Assembly: GCA_001899585.1 (NCBI GenBank)
Contig: MKWE01000051.1
Span: 1-64,000 of the forward strand
From: Rhodospirillales bacterium 70-18
Lineage (GTDB): Bacteria; Pseudomonadota; Alphaproteobacteria; Acetobacterales; Acetobacteraceae
Length of the DNA: 64,000 bases
Direction: 5' to 3'
Shown here: piece by piece, positions 49,191 to 60,177 of the stretch
Layout of the letters: every line of letters begins with the position of its first letter
Position numbering within the stretch: the stretch's first letter is position 1
The notes under the pieces: model-generated
What the model was told of the DNA's origin: nothing
Databases searched by the model: none
The model's input: the letters and a program-made list of their open reading frames with translations, nothing else
Program-made: the position numbers and the translations under genes

Positions 49191-49344
49191 ACCTTACAGC
49201 ATCGCGCCGGATTGGCGTCGCGTGAAGGGCAGGCATCGGGCGCGCCGGGCTGGTAGGTGCAAAGCGCAGAACGCCTTGCGATCAGCGGGTACCTTGCCGC
49301 GTTGACGCTTTGCCTGCTCAAGAGCTGCCGCCGCTTTTGCCCGC

Positions 49345-49803
49345 TTAAGCGGCTGCCATGAGTTGACGGTACCTGGATTCAAAGACGCGCGTCCGCTCGC
49401 CCGCCCGGTTGTCGGCCGGCCGCACCCGGTAGGCAAAAATCTTGTCGATCTGAATGCCGTTGATAACCAGCTTCAGCGGAAACACCGCACTGTCCTCGAC
49501 GTGTACGGTGGATGCGATGATCTGCCAGCTTTGCTCGTGCGGGCTGGCAATGCGGATGTCGAGCGGCGTAATGCCGGGCGGCAGCGCCAACTTCCTGAAA
49601 ATCTGGACCAGTCGTTCGTACACCCAGCGCGGTCCCTTGCTGTCGATCATCGGACTGACCAGCAGGTACCACCAGCGGGATGCCTCCTCGTCATGGATCC
49701 AGGCCGCACCTAGCGCCCCGAAACCGAAATCGTCGGTCATGCGCAGCAGATCGGCGCCGCTTTGTTGCCGCTGGGCGTCGAGTGTCACAGGTTCAGCAGC
49801 CAT
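49345..49803 (-). CDS. Uncharacterised 152-residue protein, partner of a HEPN-like gene
   Basis: I do not recognise this protein. It reads LRMTDDFGFGALGAAWIHDEEASRWWYLLVSPMIDSKGPRWVYERLVQIFRKL, then PGITPLDIRIASPHEQSWQII and VFPLKLVINGIQIDKIFAYRVRP. It looks soluble, alpha/beta, without signal or membrane segments. No nucleotidyltransferase (GSxxRG) motif is seen, so it is not a usual MNT partner of HEPN. It overlaps the end of the HEPN-like gene by 19 bases. Base composition is clearly lower in GC than the surroundings (32 of 60 at 49441-49500), suggesting recent acquisition of the pair. Confidence 0.7.
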   Translation of the reverse strand: MAAEPVTLDAQRQQSGADLLRMTDDFGFGALGAAWIHDEEASRWWYLLVSPMIDSKGPRWVYERLVQIFRKLALPPGITPLDIRIASPHEQSWQIIASTVHVEDSAVFPLKLVINGIQIDKIFAYRVRPADNRAGERTRVFESRYRQLMAAA

Positions 49804-50219
49804 GTCACCAGCCCCATCTCGTCAACCGCCCACAGCATGTCCTCGCCACGCCGGCGTGGGAACGGGCGTGGATCATAGCGGGTTTCATTGCTCCAGTCCT
49901 TCGCAATCAGCCAGGTCTGACCCAATGGTGCGCCGTCCTTGATCGCCGCCAGAAGGTGGTCAATGATACCAGCCTGCGTCGCCAGTTCGGTGAGGTTGTG
50001 GCTGTAAAGCTCACGTCTCTCATTGCGCTCGGGCCACCTGTTCCAGCCATTTGCAACCATGATTCGGTATTTCAAGGCGCATTCGAGCGCGAAGCCGGCG
50101 TGGTAGAAGCACTGCGCCCAAAGTTTGGCGCCAGCCATCAACCGTGCGGCTACACACTCCTGCAGTGCCTTGTCGAGCCAGGTCTGTGGCGCGAGGTAGG
50201 CATCGGCGGGATCGGTCAC
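49785..50219 (-). CDS. HEPN-like domain protein
   Basis: The 144-residue all-helical protein reads QTWLDKALQECVAARLMAGAKLWAQCFYHAGFALECALKYRI, then RNERRELYSHNLTELATQAGI. The RELYSHNL stretch gives the Rx4H signature of HEPN RNases, and the FHAGFALECALKY-like helix (here FYHAGFALECALKYRI) is typical of HEPN proteins. HEPN proteins are often toxins or RNases in defence modules, but some are only binding domains. It precedes and overlaps an unknown gene; the pair is low in GC. Catalytic activity is inferred from the motif only. Confidence 0.7.
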   Translation of the reverse strand: MTDPADAYLAPQTWLDKALQECVAARLMAGAKLWAQCFYHAGFALECALKYRIMVANGWNRWPERNERRELYSHNLTELATQAGIIDHLLAAIKDGAPLGQTWLIAKDWSNETRYDPRPFPRRRGEDMLWAVDEMGLVTWLLNL

Positions 50220-50244
50220 GTCGGCTCTGGCAACGCGGGATGGC

Positions 50245-51216
50245 TCAGGGCAGCAGGACGGTACTGCCGGTGGTCTGGCGGGATTCCAGGGCGCGGTGGG
50301 CTGCGGCGGCGTCCTTCAGGGGGAAGGTCTGGTTGACGCGGATGGAGACGGCGCCGTTCTGCACCACCTCGAACAGGTCGGTGGCAGCGGCCAGCAGGTC
50401 GCTGCGCTTGGCGGTGTAGGTGGCCAGGCTGGGGCGGGTGAGGAACAGGCTGCCCTTGGCGCCGAGCAGGCCGACATCGATCGGGCCGACCGGGCCGGAG
50501 GCGTTGCCGTAGCTGACCATCAGGCCCAGCGGGGCGAGGCTGTCCAGGCTGGGCATGAAGGTGTCGCGCCCGACGCTGTCATAGACCACCGGCACCATGG
50601 CGCCGCCGGTGAGGCGCTTGACCTCGCCGGGGATGTCGGAATTGCCGACGATGACGTGGGCGGCGCCGTGGGCGCTGGCGAGTTCGGCCTTCTCGGCGGT
50701 GGAGACCACGCCGATGACCGTGGCGCCCAGGTGCTTCGCCCACTGGCACAGGATCAGCCCGACGCCGCCGGCCGCGGCGTGCACCAGGATGGTCTGGCCG
50801 GCCTGCACGCGGAAGGTGCGGCGCAGCAGGTATTGCGCGGTCATGCCCTGCAGCATCATCGCGGCGGCGGTGTTGAACTCGATCGCGTCCGGCAGCTTCA
50901 CCAGGCGGTCGGCCGCGATCGACCGCTCGGTGGCGTAGGCGCCGATCGGGCCGCCGGCATAGGCGACGCGGTCGCCGGGCGCGAGGTCGGTGACGCCGGT
51001 GCCCACCGCCAGGACGGTGCCTGCCCCCTCCATGCCGATGGTGGCCGGCAGGGCGGCTTTGTAGAGGCCGGTGCGGAAATAGACGTCGATATAGTTCAGG
51101 CCGACGGCGGCATGGCGGACGACCGCCTCGCCCGGGCCGGGCTCGGGGGTGGGGACATCCTCCCACAGCATGACTTCGGGGCCGCCATGGGCGTGGATGC
51201 GAATGGCATGGGTCAT
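50245..51216 (-). CDS. NADPH:quinone oxidoreductase family protein
   Basis: The 323-residue protein is a medium-chain dehydrogenase without the structural-zinc cysteines, as in quinone oxidoreductases. The N-terminus has IRIHAHGGPEVMLWEDVPTPEPGPGEAVVRHAAVGLNYIDVYFRTGLY. The nucleotide fold is ILVHAAAGGVGLILCQWAKHLGATVIGVVST, and the family continues YDSVGRDTFMPSLDSLAPLGLMVSYGNASG. It reduces quinones using NADPH, probably against electrophile stress. It lies next to, on the same strand as, the alkyltransferase gene 48 bases upstream. Confidence 0.92.
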   Translation of the reverse strand: MTHAIRIHAHGGPEVMLWEDVPTPEPGPGEAVVRHAAVGLNYIDVYFRTGLYKAALPATIGMEGAGTVLAVGTGVTDLAPGDRVAYAGGPIGAYATERSIAADRLVKLPDAIEFNTAAAMMLQGMTAQYLLRRTFRVQAGQTILVHAAAGGVGLILCQWAKHLGATVIGVVSTAEKAELASAHGAAHVIVGNSDIPGEVKRLTGGAMVPVVYDSVGRDTFMPSLDSLAPLGLMVSYGNASGPVGPIDVGLLGAKGSLFLTRPSLATYTAKRSDLLAAATDLFEVVQNGAVSIRVNQTFPLKDAAAAHRALESRQTTGSTVLLP

Positions 51217-51264
51217 GGCAGTTCCAGTGCGTTGCGGCGCGTTATCGGGTCGGACGGGAGGTGG

Positions 51265-51747
51265 TCAACCGGGGGAACGCGCCGCATCGCGCGGAGCGAG
51301 CGCCAGGGCGTCGGCCTCAAGAGAGAGCAGGAAGCGCTTGGTGTCCAGCCCACCGCTGCCAGAGTAGCCGCCGATGCCGGTGGTGGCCAGGACGCGGTGG
51401 CAGGGGATCACGATCGGGATCGGGTTCGCGCCATTGGCCCCGCCGACCGAGCGGGGGCTGCCGCCGGCCTCGCGGGCGATGTCGAGATAGGAGCGGGTCT
51501 GGCCGTGCGGGATGCGGCACAGGGCGGCCCAGACGCGCTGGCGATAGGCGGTGCCGGCGGGCGCCAGCGGCAGGTCGAAGCTGGTGCGGGTGCGGTCGAA
51601 ATACGCGTGCAGCTGGTCGCGGGCGCGGCGCAGGAGCGGGGTTTCGGTCTGGTCGCGGCCCCAGCCCCAGTCGATCGCCACGATCGCCCCGTCCTCTTCC
51701 GAGACGGTAAGGTCGCCGACCGGGGTATGGAGGGAGAGCTGGGGCAC
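51265..51747 (-). CDS. ogt: Methylated-DNA-protein cysteine methyltransferase
   Basis: The 160-residue protein repairs O6-alkylguanine by transferring the alkyl group to its own cysteine. The active site is PIPIVIPCHRVLATTGIGGYSG. The helix-turn-helix region precedes it (YRQRVWAALCRIPHGQTRSYLDIAREAGGSPRSVGGANGANP). There is no Ada-type N-terminal domain. The protein is a suicide acceptor. The C-terminus has the family LDTKRFLLSLE. It may be expressed with the quinone oxidoreductase downstream. Confidence 0.93.
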   Translation of the reverse strand: MPQLSLHTPVGDLTVSEEDGAIVAIDWGWGRDQTETPLLRRARDQLHAYFDRTRTSFDLPLAPAGTAYRQRVWAALCRIPHGQTRSYLDIAREAGGSPRSVGGANGANPIPIVIPCHRVLATTGIGGYSGSGGLDTKRFLLSLEADALALAPRDAARSPG

Positions 51748-51857
51748 GTGGCGCGGGTCCGTCTGCTGGCGCCCGGCACGCCGCTGCGCCGGGCCATAAG
51801 CTGCTCCGATGGCACCGGGGCGCGCCGACTGTCAAGTTTCCGCGAGGTAGGGGGCGC

Positions 51858-53912
<2,055 letters not shown>

Positions 53913-54009
53913 GCTGTGTCCTTGCGCGGCGGGGCTGGTTCGCAGATAGGGTGAGGCGGCGCAGCCGGACAGTGGCGGCGGCGATGGAAAATCTCTTCGA
54001 CAGGAACTC

Positions 54010-54357
54010 GTGATGACGCAGACGCAGCAGCCGGGCGACCCGCCCTTGTTCTATGACGCACATCTGTTCGTTTGCTGCAATCGCAGGCCGGACGGGCACA
54101 AGCGCGGGTCGTGCGCTGCCAAGGGCTCGGAGAAGCTGCGCGACTATATGAAGGCGCGCGCCAAGGAACTCGGCCTGCCGCGTGTGCGGGTGAACATGGC
54201 GGGGTGCCTGGACCGGTGCGAGTTGGGGCCGTGCATGGTGATCTACCCGGAAGGGGTGTGGTACCGGATCGACAGTCCGGAAGATGTGGACGCCGTGCTG
54301 ACGCGCCATGTGCGCGATGGCGGGCGGGTGCCCGAGCTGATGCTGCCAGCGACGTGA
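54010..54357 (+). CDS. Thioredoxin-like [2Fe-2S] ferredoxin domain protein
   Basis: The 115-residue protein has a cysteine set typical of thioredoxin-like ferredoxins: HLFVCCNRRPDGHKRGSC (first two ligands) and VNMAGCLDRCELGPCMVIYPEGVWY (next two). The C-terminal half matches the NuoE-like/shethna-type fold. It would carry electrons in the cytoplasm; the partner is unknown. It sits three bases before mnmE, which begins with GTG, so the two are probably cotranscribed. Whether it serves tRNA modification is not known. Confidence 0.88.
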   Translation: MMTQTQQPGDPPLFYDAHLFVCCNRRPDGHKRGSCAAKGSEKLRDYMKARAKELGLPRVRVNMAGCLDRCELGPCMVIYPEGVWYRIDSPEDVDAVLTRHVRDGGRVPELMLPAT

Positions 54358-54360
54358 GCC

Positions 54361-55677
54361 GTGGATCAGGCGTCGCCAAAACAGTATAATACTATATTCG
54401 CTCTGGCCTCGGGGGGTGGCCGGGCGGCGGTGACGGTTCTGCGCATCAGCGGCGATGCTGCCGGCCATATGTTGGACGGGCTGGTGCGGCGACGACCGGC
54501 GGCGCGGATCGCCTCGATTCGGGTGCTGCGGTTCGGGGGTGACGTGCTCGACCGGGCGCTGGTGCTGTGGCTTCCCGGGCCGACGAGTTACACCGGGCAG
54601 GATTGCGTGGAGTTGCACCTGCATGGCGGCCGCGCGGTTCTGGCGGGCGTGTCGGACGCCCTCGTGGCGCTGGGCGCGCGGCCGGCCGAACCCGGGGAGT
54701 TCACCCGCCGGGCCTTCCTGAACGGCCGGATGGACTTGCTGGAGGCGGAAGGTGTTGCCGACCTGGTGGAGGCGGAGACGCTGGCGCAGCGGCGGCAGGC
54801 CCTGCGGCAGATGGAAGGCGGGCTCGGCACGATCTATCGCGGCTGGGCGGCGCGGCTGACGAGGCTGTTGGCGCAGCAGGAGGCGCTGATCGATTTCCCG
54901 GATGAGGACCTGCCGCCTGCGGTGGAGCAGGCGGCGACGGCGGAGATCCTGGCGTTGAGCGAAGAGATTGGGCGCCATCTTGATGACGGGCGGCGCGGCG
55001 AGCGGTTGCGGGAAGGATTGGTATTCGCCATTGCCGGTCCACCGAATGCCGGAAAATCGACGCTTATCAACGCGCTGGCGCAGCGGGATGTCGCGATTGT
55101 CTCACATCACCCCGGGACGACGCGCGATGTGCTGCAGGTGCGGGTCGATCTGGGGGGGATTCCGGTCACTCTGCTCGACACCGCTGGGTTGCGGCTGGCG
55201 GCGGACGAGATCGAGGCGGAGGGGGTCCGGCGCGCGCGGATGTCGATGGCAACGGCGGACATGATTATCCTGGCGCGCGATCCGACTTCGGCGCCGCTGC
55301 CCGAGACCGACCTGCCGGTGGGGGTTCCGGTGTTTCGGTTAGCGACCAAGCTCGACCTCGCGACGTCGGGGGCGGTCGATGGGCTGGCCGTCAGCGGACT
55401 GACGGGGGAGGGAATGGATCGGCTGCTGGTGGCGTTGACCGAGGCGGCCCGACATATGACGGACAGCGTGGGCGCACCGTCGCTCACACGCCCCAGGCAC
55501 AGGGCAGCGCTGATGGAGGCGCATGTGCGGTTGGTGGCGGCGGCCGAGGCGCTGTGGCCGGAATTGCGCGCTGAGGATTTGCGGCTGGCGGTCCGGGCGG
55601 TCGGGCGCATTACCGGTGCGGTTGGGGTTGAGGATGTGCTTGATTCGATCTTTCGGCAGTTCTGTATTGGCAAGTAG
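54361..55677 (+). CDS. mnmE: tRNA uridine-5-carboxymethylaminomethyl modification GTPase
   Basis: The 438-residue GTPase works with MnmG to modify U34 in tRNAs reading split codon boxes. The N-terminal folate-binding domain has [21 protein letters not shown] and [30 protein letters not shown]. The G domain has [32 protein letters not shown] and DTAGLR. The C-terminus ends with the conserved Cys in [11 protein letters not shown], needed for activity. Length is slightly under average. The start is GTG, three bases after the ferredoxin gene. Confidence 0.95.
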   Translation: MDQASPKQYNTIFALASGGGRAAVTVLRISGDAAGHMLDGLVRRRPAARIASIRVLRFGGDVLDRALVLWLPGPTSYTGQDCVELHLHGGRAVLAGVSDALVALGARPAEPGEFTRRAFLNGRMDLLEAEGVADLVEAETLAQRRQALRQMEGGLGTIYRGWAARLTRLLAQQEALIDFPDEDLPPAVEQAATAEILALSEEIGRHLDDGRRGERLREGLVFAIAGPPNAGKSTLINALAQRDVAIVSHHPGTTRDVLQVRVDLGGIPVTLLDTAGLRLAADEIEAEGVRRARMSMATADMIILARDPTSAPLPETDLPVGVPVFRLATKLDLATSGAVDGLAVSGLTGEGMDRLLVALTEAARHMTDSVGAPSLTRPRHRAALMEAHVRLVAAAEALWPELRAEDLRLAVRAVGRITGAVGVEDVLDSIFRQFCIGK

Positions 55678-55681
55678 CTTC

Positions 55682-57577
55682 ATGACGGAACAGGAGCGGA
55701 CAGTGCGGAACGAACGATTCGACGTGGTGGTGATCGGCGGCGGCCACGCCGGGTGCGAGGCGGCTGCCGCCGCGGCGCGGATCGGCGCGCGGACGTTGCT
55801 GATCACGCATCGGCAGGCAACGATCGGCGAGATGTCGTGCAATCCGGCGATCGGGGGCATTGGCAAAGGGCATCTGGTGCGCGAGATCGATGCGCTGGAT
55901 GGATTGATGGGGCGTGCCGCCGACCTCGCCGGCATCCATTTCAAGATGCTGAACCGCAGCAAGGGGCCGGCTGTGCGCGGGCCACGGGCACAGGCGGACA
56001 GGGCCCTGTATCGGCAGGCGATCCAGGCGATGCTGGCCGAGCAGCCGGGATTGTCGATCCGCGAAGGGAGCATAGAAGATATCGAGATCGGTACCGACGG
56101 CCGCCTGGCGGCACTGGTCTGTGCAGACGGCGCGCGTATCGTGTGCGGGGCCGCTGTGCTGACGGCCGGAACCTTTTTGCGCGGGGTGATCCACGTGGGG
56201 CCGGAAAGCCACGCCGCCGGCCGGGTGGGTGAGGCGCCGTCGCTGGGGCTGGCACGGGCCTTGGCACGCCTGGGGCTGCCGCTCGGCCGACTGAAGACGG
56301 GCACGCCGCCACGGCTCGACCGGCGAAGCATCGACTGGGACGGACTGGACGCCGATTGGGGCGACGTGCCACCGGAGCCATTCAGCCCGATGACCGCGGC
56401 CATCACCAACCCGCAGATCGCGTGCCGGATCACCGCCACCACCGCAGCCACACACGCGGTCATTCGGGAGAGCCTGCATTTGTCTGCGGTGTATGGCGGG
56501 CAACTCGCGGGCAGGGGCCCGCGCTACTGTCCGTCGATCGAGGACAAGGTGGTTCGTTTTGCCGAACGCGACCGCCATCAGATATTCCTGGAACCGGAGG
56601 GCCTGGACGACACGACCGTCTACCCGAACGGGATTTCCACCAGCCTGCCGGCCGACATTCAGGCGCGAATGTTGGCGACCATTCCTGGGTTGGAGTATGC
56701 ACGGATGGTGCGGCCGGGCTACGCCGTGGAGTATGACTTCGTCGATCCGCGCGCCTTGACGACAGCCTTGGAGCTGAAGGCGTTGCCCGGCCTGTTCCTT
56801 GCCGGCCAGGTGAATGGCACTACTGGCTATGAGGAGGCAGCGGCGCAGGGGATACTGGCGGGGGTCAGCGCGGCCCATCTGTGCGGGGGACGACCACCGG
56901 CCGGGTTGGCGCGCGCCGAGGCGTATATCGGGGTTCTGGTCGATGATTTGACCACGCAGGGCGTGAGCGAGCCGTATCGGATGTTCACGTCGCGCGCGGA
57001 GTACCGATTGACGCTTCGGGCAGATAATGCCGATCTGCGGCTAACCGAGGTCGGTATCGCATGGGGATGCGTCGGGCCGGCACGCGCTGCAGTCTATCGC
57101 ACGCATCACGAGGCGCTGGCATCGGCGATCCAGCGGGCCCGATCCGAGCGGCTTGGCGCGGGCGCGCTTCGCCAGGCGGGGCTGGACGTGCCGGCAGGCG
57201 GGCAGGGGCGGACCGCACTGGAACTACTGGCTCAACCGCGGGTTCCGCCGGAATGCGCCGACGCGGCATTTCCTTGGCTGGCCGAGCTGCCACAGCGGGT
57301 TCGCGCACAGATGGAGACGGAGGCGCTGTACGCCGGTTACTTGCAGCGCCAGGAGGCCGACATCCGCACGTTTCGCCGCGAGGAGGCGATAGCGTTGCCC
57401 AGCGACTGTGACTATCGACAAGTGGGCGGGTTGTCGGCGGAGTTGAGGGAAAAGCTGGAGGCCGTGCGGCCGGGTTCGCTGGGGGCGGCGGCCCGCATCC
57501 AGGGGATGACTCCATCCGCGCTGGCCGCTCTTGCAGCACATGCGCGCAAACACCGCGCCACCGGGTGTTTCACGTGA
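55682..57577 (+). CDS. mnmG: tRNA uridine-5-carboxymethylaminomethyl modification enzyme
   Basis: The 631-residue FAD and NADH enzyme is the partner of MnmE. The FAD-binding motif is [24 protein letters not shown], followed by [26 protein letters not shown] and [18 protein letters not shown]. The C-terminal region has [22 protein letters not shown] and the insert-containing helical end. The start at MTEQERTV is four bases after mnmE; the longer open frame upstream is mnmE shadow. Its last codons run into a parS site, and its stop overlaps a possible rsmG start. Confidence 0.96.
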   Translation: MTEQERTVRNERFDVVVIGGGHAGCEAAAAAARIGARTLLITHRQATIGEMSCNPAIGGIGKGHLVREIDALDGLMGRAADLAGIHFKMLNRSKGPAVRGPRAQADRALYRQAIQAMLAEQPGLSIREGSIEDIEIGTDGRLAALVCADGARIVCGAAVLTAGTFLRGVIHVGPESHAAGRVGEAPSLGLARALARLGLPLGRLKTGTPPRLDRRSIDWDGLDADWGDVPPEPFSPMTAAITNPQIACRITATTAATHAVIRESLHLSAVYGGQLAGRGPRYCPSIEDKVVRFAERDRHQIFLEPEGLDDTTVYPNGISTSLPADIQARMLATIPGLEYARMVRPGYAVEYDFVDPRALTTALELKALPGLFLAGQVNGTTGYEEAAAQGILAGVSAAHLCGGRPPAGLARAEAYIGVLVDDLTTQGVSEPYRMFTSRAEYRLTLRADNADLRLTEVGIAWGCVGPARAAVYRTHHEALASAIQRARSERLGAGALRQAGLDVPAGGQGRTALELLAQPRVPPECADAAFPWLAELPQRVRAQMETEALYAGYLQRQEADIRTFRREEAIALPSDCDYRQVGGLSAELREKLEAVRPGSLGAAARIQGMTPSALAALAAHARKHRATGCFT

Positions 57578-57581
57578 AACA
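57566..57581. promoter_or_regulatory. parS: parS site 1
   Basis: TGTTTCACGTGAAACA is a perfect copy of the universal chromosomal parS palindrome bound by ParB. It covers the end of mnmG, including the stop codon, and the rsmG start region. Confidence 0.97.
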
Positions 57582-58200
57582 CCCGGTGGTGGTCGGTCTG
57601 GATGTTTCACGTGAAACACAGGAGAGGCTCGAAGCCTTCATCGTCCAACTTCTGCGCTGGAACAGCACGATCAATCTGATCTCGCGCCGCGACGAGCCCG
57701 ATATATGGCGGCGCCACGTCGTGGACTCCTTGGCGCTGGCTCCCCTTCTGCCGGAGCCGCCCGGAACAGCTGTGGATCTGGGTTCAGGCGGCGGTTTCCC
57801 TGGCCTTGTCCTCGCCATAGCAACCGGCCGCCATTTCCATCTCGTCGAAGCCGATCAGCGCAAGGCGGCGTTCCTTCGCGAGGCGGCCAGGGCAACAGCC
57901 ACCCCGGTCACGATACACGCGACGCGCATTGAGCACGCCGCCACCCCGCCCGCACAGATCATAACCGCGCGTGCCCTGGCGCCTCTGACCTCTCTGCTGG
58001 GCTGGGCCGTGCCCCATCTGGCGGCAGGCGGGATCTGTCTGTTCCCGAAGGGCCGAACAGCCCATGATGAATTGACGGCCGCAGCAACTCAGTGGCACAT
58101 GCTCGTTGAGACATTCGCCAGTGCTACGGACGCATCGTCCACCATTCTGCGCATCAGGGATATCCATCGTGTCGGACCCGCGCCCGAACCAGACCAATAG
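57574..58200 (+). CDS. rsmG: 16S rRNA (guanine527-N7)-methyltransferase
   Basis: The protein of about 208 residues has the SAM loop [17 protein letters not shown] and the RsmG signature [16 protein letters not shown]. The N-terminal [30 protein letters not shown] is conserved in the family. I choose the GTG that overlaps the mnmG stop by four bases (GTGA); a GTG three codons earlier (57565) is also possible. The first 15 codons contain parts of two parS sites, so the N-terminal peptide is constrained by DNA function. Loss of RsmG confers low-level streptomycin resistance in other bacteria. Confidence 0.93.
   Translation: MKHPVVVGLDVSRETQERLEAFIVQLLRWNSTINLISRRDEPDIWRRHVVDSLALAPLLPEPPGTAVDLGSGGGFPGLVLAIATGRHFHLVEADQRKAAFLREAARATATPVTIHATRIEHAATPPAQIITARALAPLTSLLGWAVPHLAAGGICLFPKGRTAHDELTAAATQWHMLVETFASATDASSTILRIRDIHRVGPAPEPDQ
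57603..57618. promoter_or_regulatory. parS: parS site 2, inside rsmG
   Basis: This is a second perfect TGTTTCACGTGAAACA, starting 37 bases after the first. It encodes part of the RsmG N-terminus (VSRET). Close pairing of sites near parAB and mnmG is common close to the replication origin. Confidence 0.97.
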
Positions 58201-59017
58201 CTCACCAAGCGGAGCGTCCCGCCAAAAGCCCAACATCGTCGCTGTCGCAAACCAGAAAGGGGGCGTCGGCAAGACCACCACCGCCATAAACCTCGCGACC
58301 GCGCTGTCTGCCACTGGCGAGCACGTCCTGCTGATCGATCTCGACCCACAAGGTAACGCCTCCACAGGCCTGGGGGTCCCCAGGGAAGACAGGGCCACCG
58401 GCACATATGCCCTGCTGCTGGACGGCGCGTCGCCGAAGGACGTCGCTCTCACCAGCTTTGTGCCGAACCTGGATGTCATCGCCGCGGAACCAGACCTGGC
58501 CGGTGCAGAGATCGAGCTTGTGAGCACGGAGCGACGGGAATACCGGCTGCGGGACGCCCTGGCGCAGCTCGGCCCAGACCATCCCTATTCCTTTGTCATC
58601 ATTGATTGTCCACCCAGCCTCGGCCTGCTGACGTTAAATGGCCTGGTTGCAGCCGATTCGGTCCTGGTCCCCCTGCAATGTGAGTTCTTTGCGCTGGAGG
58701 GCATCAGCCAGTTGATGCGAACGATCGAGCGAGTGAAGCGCGCACTGAACCCAGCACTGCGGCTGCAGGGGATTGTGCTTACCATGTTCGACCGCCGCAA
58801 TAACCTTTCAGACCTCGTCGCAGCCGACGCGCGAGGGTTCTTCGGAACGCAAGTGTACGACACAGTTATCCCGCGCAACATCCGCATCTCGGAATCGCCC
58901 AGTCATGGCAAACCAGTGATTCTCTATGACTTCCGATCGCCCGGGGCTCAAGCCTATATCCGACTTGCGCAGGAACTCCTCCAGCGGGAAAGGCCGCAGC
59001 CGGTGAACGCCGCATGA
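58169..59017 (+). CDS. parA: Chromosome partitioning ATPase ParA
   Basis: The 282-residue protein has the deviant Walker A motif VAVANQKGGVGKTTTAINLATAL, switch I LIDLDPQGNASTGLG, and switch II FVIIDCPPSLGLLTLNGL. It forms ATP-dependent dimers on DNA and moves ParB-parS complexes to the cell poles. The start is probably GTG at 58169, inside the end of rsmG; an ATG at 58106 would add 21 residues that overlap rsmG more. The stop overlaps the parB start (ATGA). Confidence 0.95.
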   Translation: MSDPRPNQTNSSPSGASRQKPNIVAVANQKGGVGKTTTAINLATALSATGEHVLLIDLDPQGNASTGLGVPREDRATGTYALLLDGASPKDVALTSFVPNLDVIAAEPDLAGAEIELVSTERREYRLRDALAQLGPDHPYSFVIIDCPPSLGLLTLNGLVAADSVLVPLQCEFFALEGISQLMRTIERVKRALNPALRLQGIVLTMFDRRNNLSDLVAADARGFFGTQVYDTVIPRNIRISESPSHGKPVILYDFRSPGAQAYIRLAQELLQRERPQPVNAA

Positions 59018-59886
59018 GCGCCAAGGAAGTTGCCCCACGCCTGGGACGCGGGTTAGCAGCCCTCCTCGGAGAGGGCGCCAAGCCCGATGCCTCGATTCCG
59101 TCCGGCGTGGCGAGCGTGCCGGTCGAGCACCTGGAGCCTAGCCCCTTTCAGCCTCGCGCCACGATCGAACCGGAAGCCCTGGCCGACCTTGTCAGTTCCG
59201 TCCGTTCCCGCGGGATTCTGCAGCCGCTACTGGCGCGCCCGACCCCCGGCCAGCCGGATCGCTACCAGATCATCGCCGGCGAACGGCGGTGGCGCGCAGC
59301 TCAGGCTGCCGGCCTCCATGCTGTCCCGGTCCTGATCCGCGCCCTTACCGATGCGGAAGCGATGGCGGCCGCCTTGGTCGAAAACCTTCAGCGGCAAGAC
59401 CTGAACGCGATTGAAGAGGCGGAGGGATATCGTCGGTTGCTGGACGAGTTCAGCATGACCCAGGAAGTCTTGGCAGAGGCCGTAGGCAAATCCCGAAGCC
59501 ATGTCGCCAATACCATGCGGCTGCTGAACCTGCCTCGCACCATCCAGGCGGAGGTCAAAAAGGGGGCGCTCACCGCCGGCCATGCACGGGCGCTCCTGGC
59601 CCATCCCGAGCCGGAAAAGGCAGCCCTAGCAGTCATCGCTAAGGGCTTGAATGTCCGCCAGACTGAGGCCCTCGCCACCAGCAGGACGTCGCCGCTATCG
59701 CCTGGCATCGACACCACGCGCGCGCGGGCGAAAGATCCCGAGACTGAAGCTCTGGAGCGAGATCTCACGGAGCGCCTGGGCCTGAAGGTGGATATCAGCT
59801 TCGACGGCAAAGGGGGCACCGTCCGCATCGCCTACCGCTCACTGGACCAGCTGGACGGCGTGATCGCTCTGCTGAGCCGGGACTAA
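59014..59886 (+). CDS. parB: Chromosome partitioning protein ParB
   Basis: The 290-residue CTP-dependent clamp binds parS. Box I is VEHLEPSPFQPRATIEPEALADLVSSVRSRGILQPLLARP. The CTP-binding motif is IIAGERRWRAAQAAGL. Box II is LVENLQRQDLNAIEEAEGYRRLLDEF. The DNA-binding HTH is TQEVLAEAVGKSRSHVANTMRLL, and the C-terminal dimer domain follows a short linker. Two perfect parS sites lie 1.4 kb upstream. A stem-loop follows the stop. Confidence 0.96.
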   Translation: MSAKEVAPRLGRGLAALLGEGAKPDASIPSGVASVPVEHLEPSPFQPRATIEPEALADLVSSVRSRGILQPLLARPTPGQPDRYQIIAGERRWRAAQAAGLHAVPVLIRALTDAEAMAAALVENLQRQDLNAIEEAEGYRRLLDEFSMTQEVLAEAVGKSRSHVANTMRLLNLPRTIQAEVKKGALTAGHARALLAHPEPEKAALAVIAKGLNVRQTEALATSRTSPLSPGIDTTRARAKDPETEALERDLTERLGLKVDISFDGKGGTVRIAYRSLDQLDGVIALLSRD

Positions 59887-59900
59887 ATCTAGCGCTACAT

Positions 59901-59926
59901 CCGACCGGACCGAATCATCCGGTCGG
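59901..59926 (+). terminator. Stem-loop terminator after parB
   Basis: CCGACCGGA pairs perfectly with TCCGGTCGG around an eight-base loop, followed by ATAAAA. It ends the mnmE-parB row. The rest of the gap to holA (59927-60177) shows no gene, and its reverse strand is open only in short frames. Confidence 0.6.
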
Positions 59927-60177
59927 ATAAAACGTCTGCCAAAACAAAGGACTAGAATGGATCGCAGGCATTCTTCGGCACGCAACCCGCTCTAACGACC
60001 CAACGCCGCGGCCGATCGAGATCAGCGGCGGAGTGACATCCCGGCCCCACCACGGGCGAGCACTTGGCGGGTGGCAGCACCCTGCCTTCCACCGACCGAT
60101 CTCTCACTCAGCGGATCGGTAAGCTTCGACGAATCACTCGCCAGCTTGGTTCCGCGTCAGCAGCCCCACCCAGTCCG

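Noticed and set aside
49191-49436. 80-residue minus-strand frame between the HEPN pair and the MFS gene
   Set aside because: It overlaps the 3' end of the unknown HEPN partner and the MFS leader, and has no family similarity or ribosome site I can see.
54358-54365. mnmE start read as a truncated N-terminus
   Set aside because: The GTG start gives [24 protein letters not shown], the normal MnmE beginning, so no truncation is needed.
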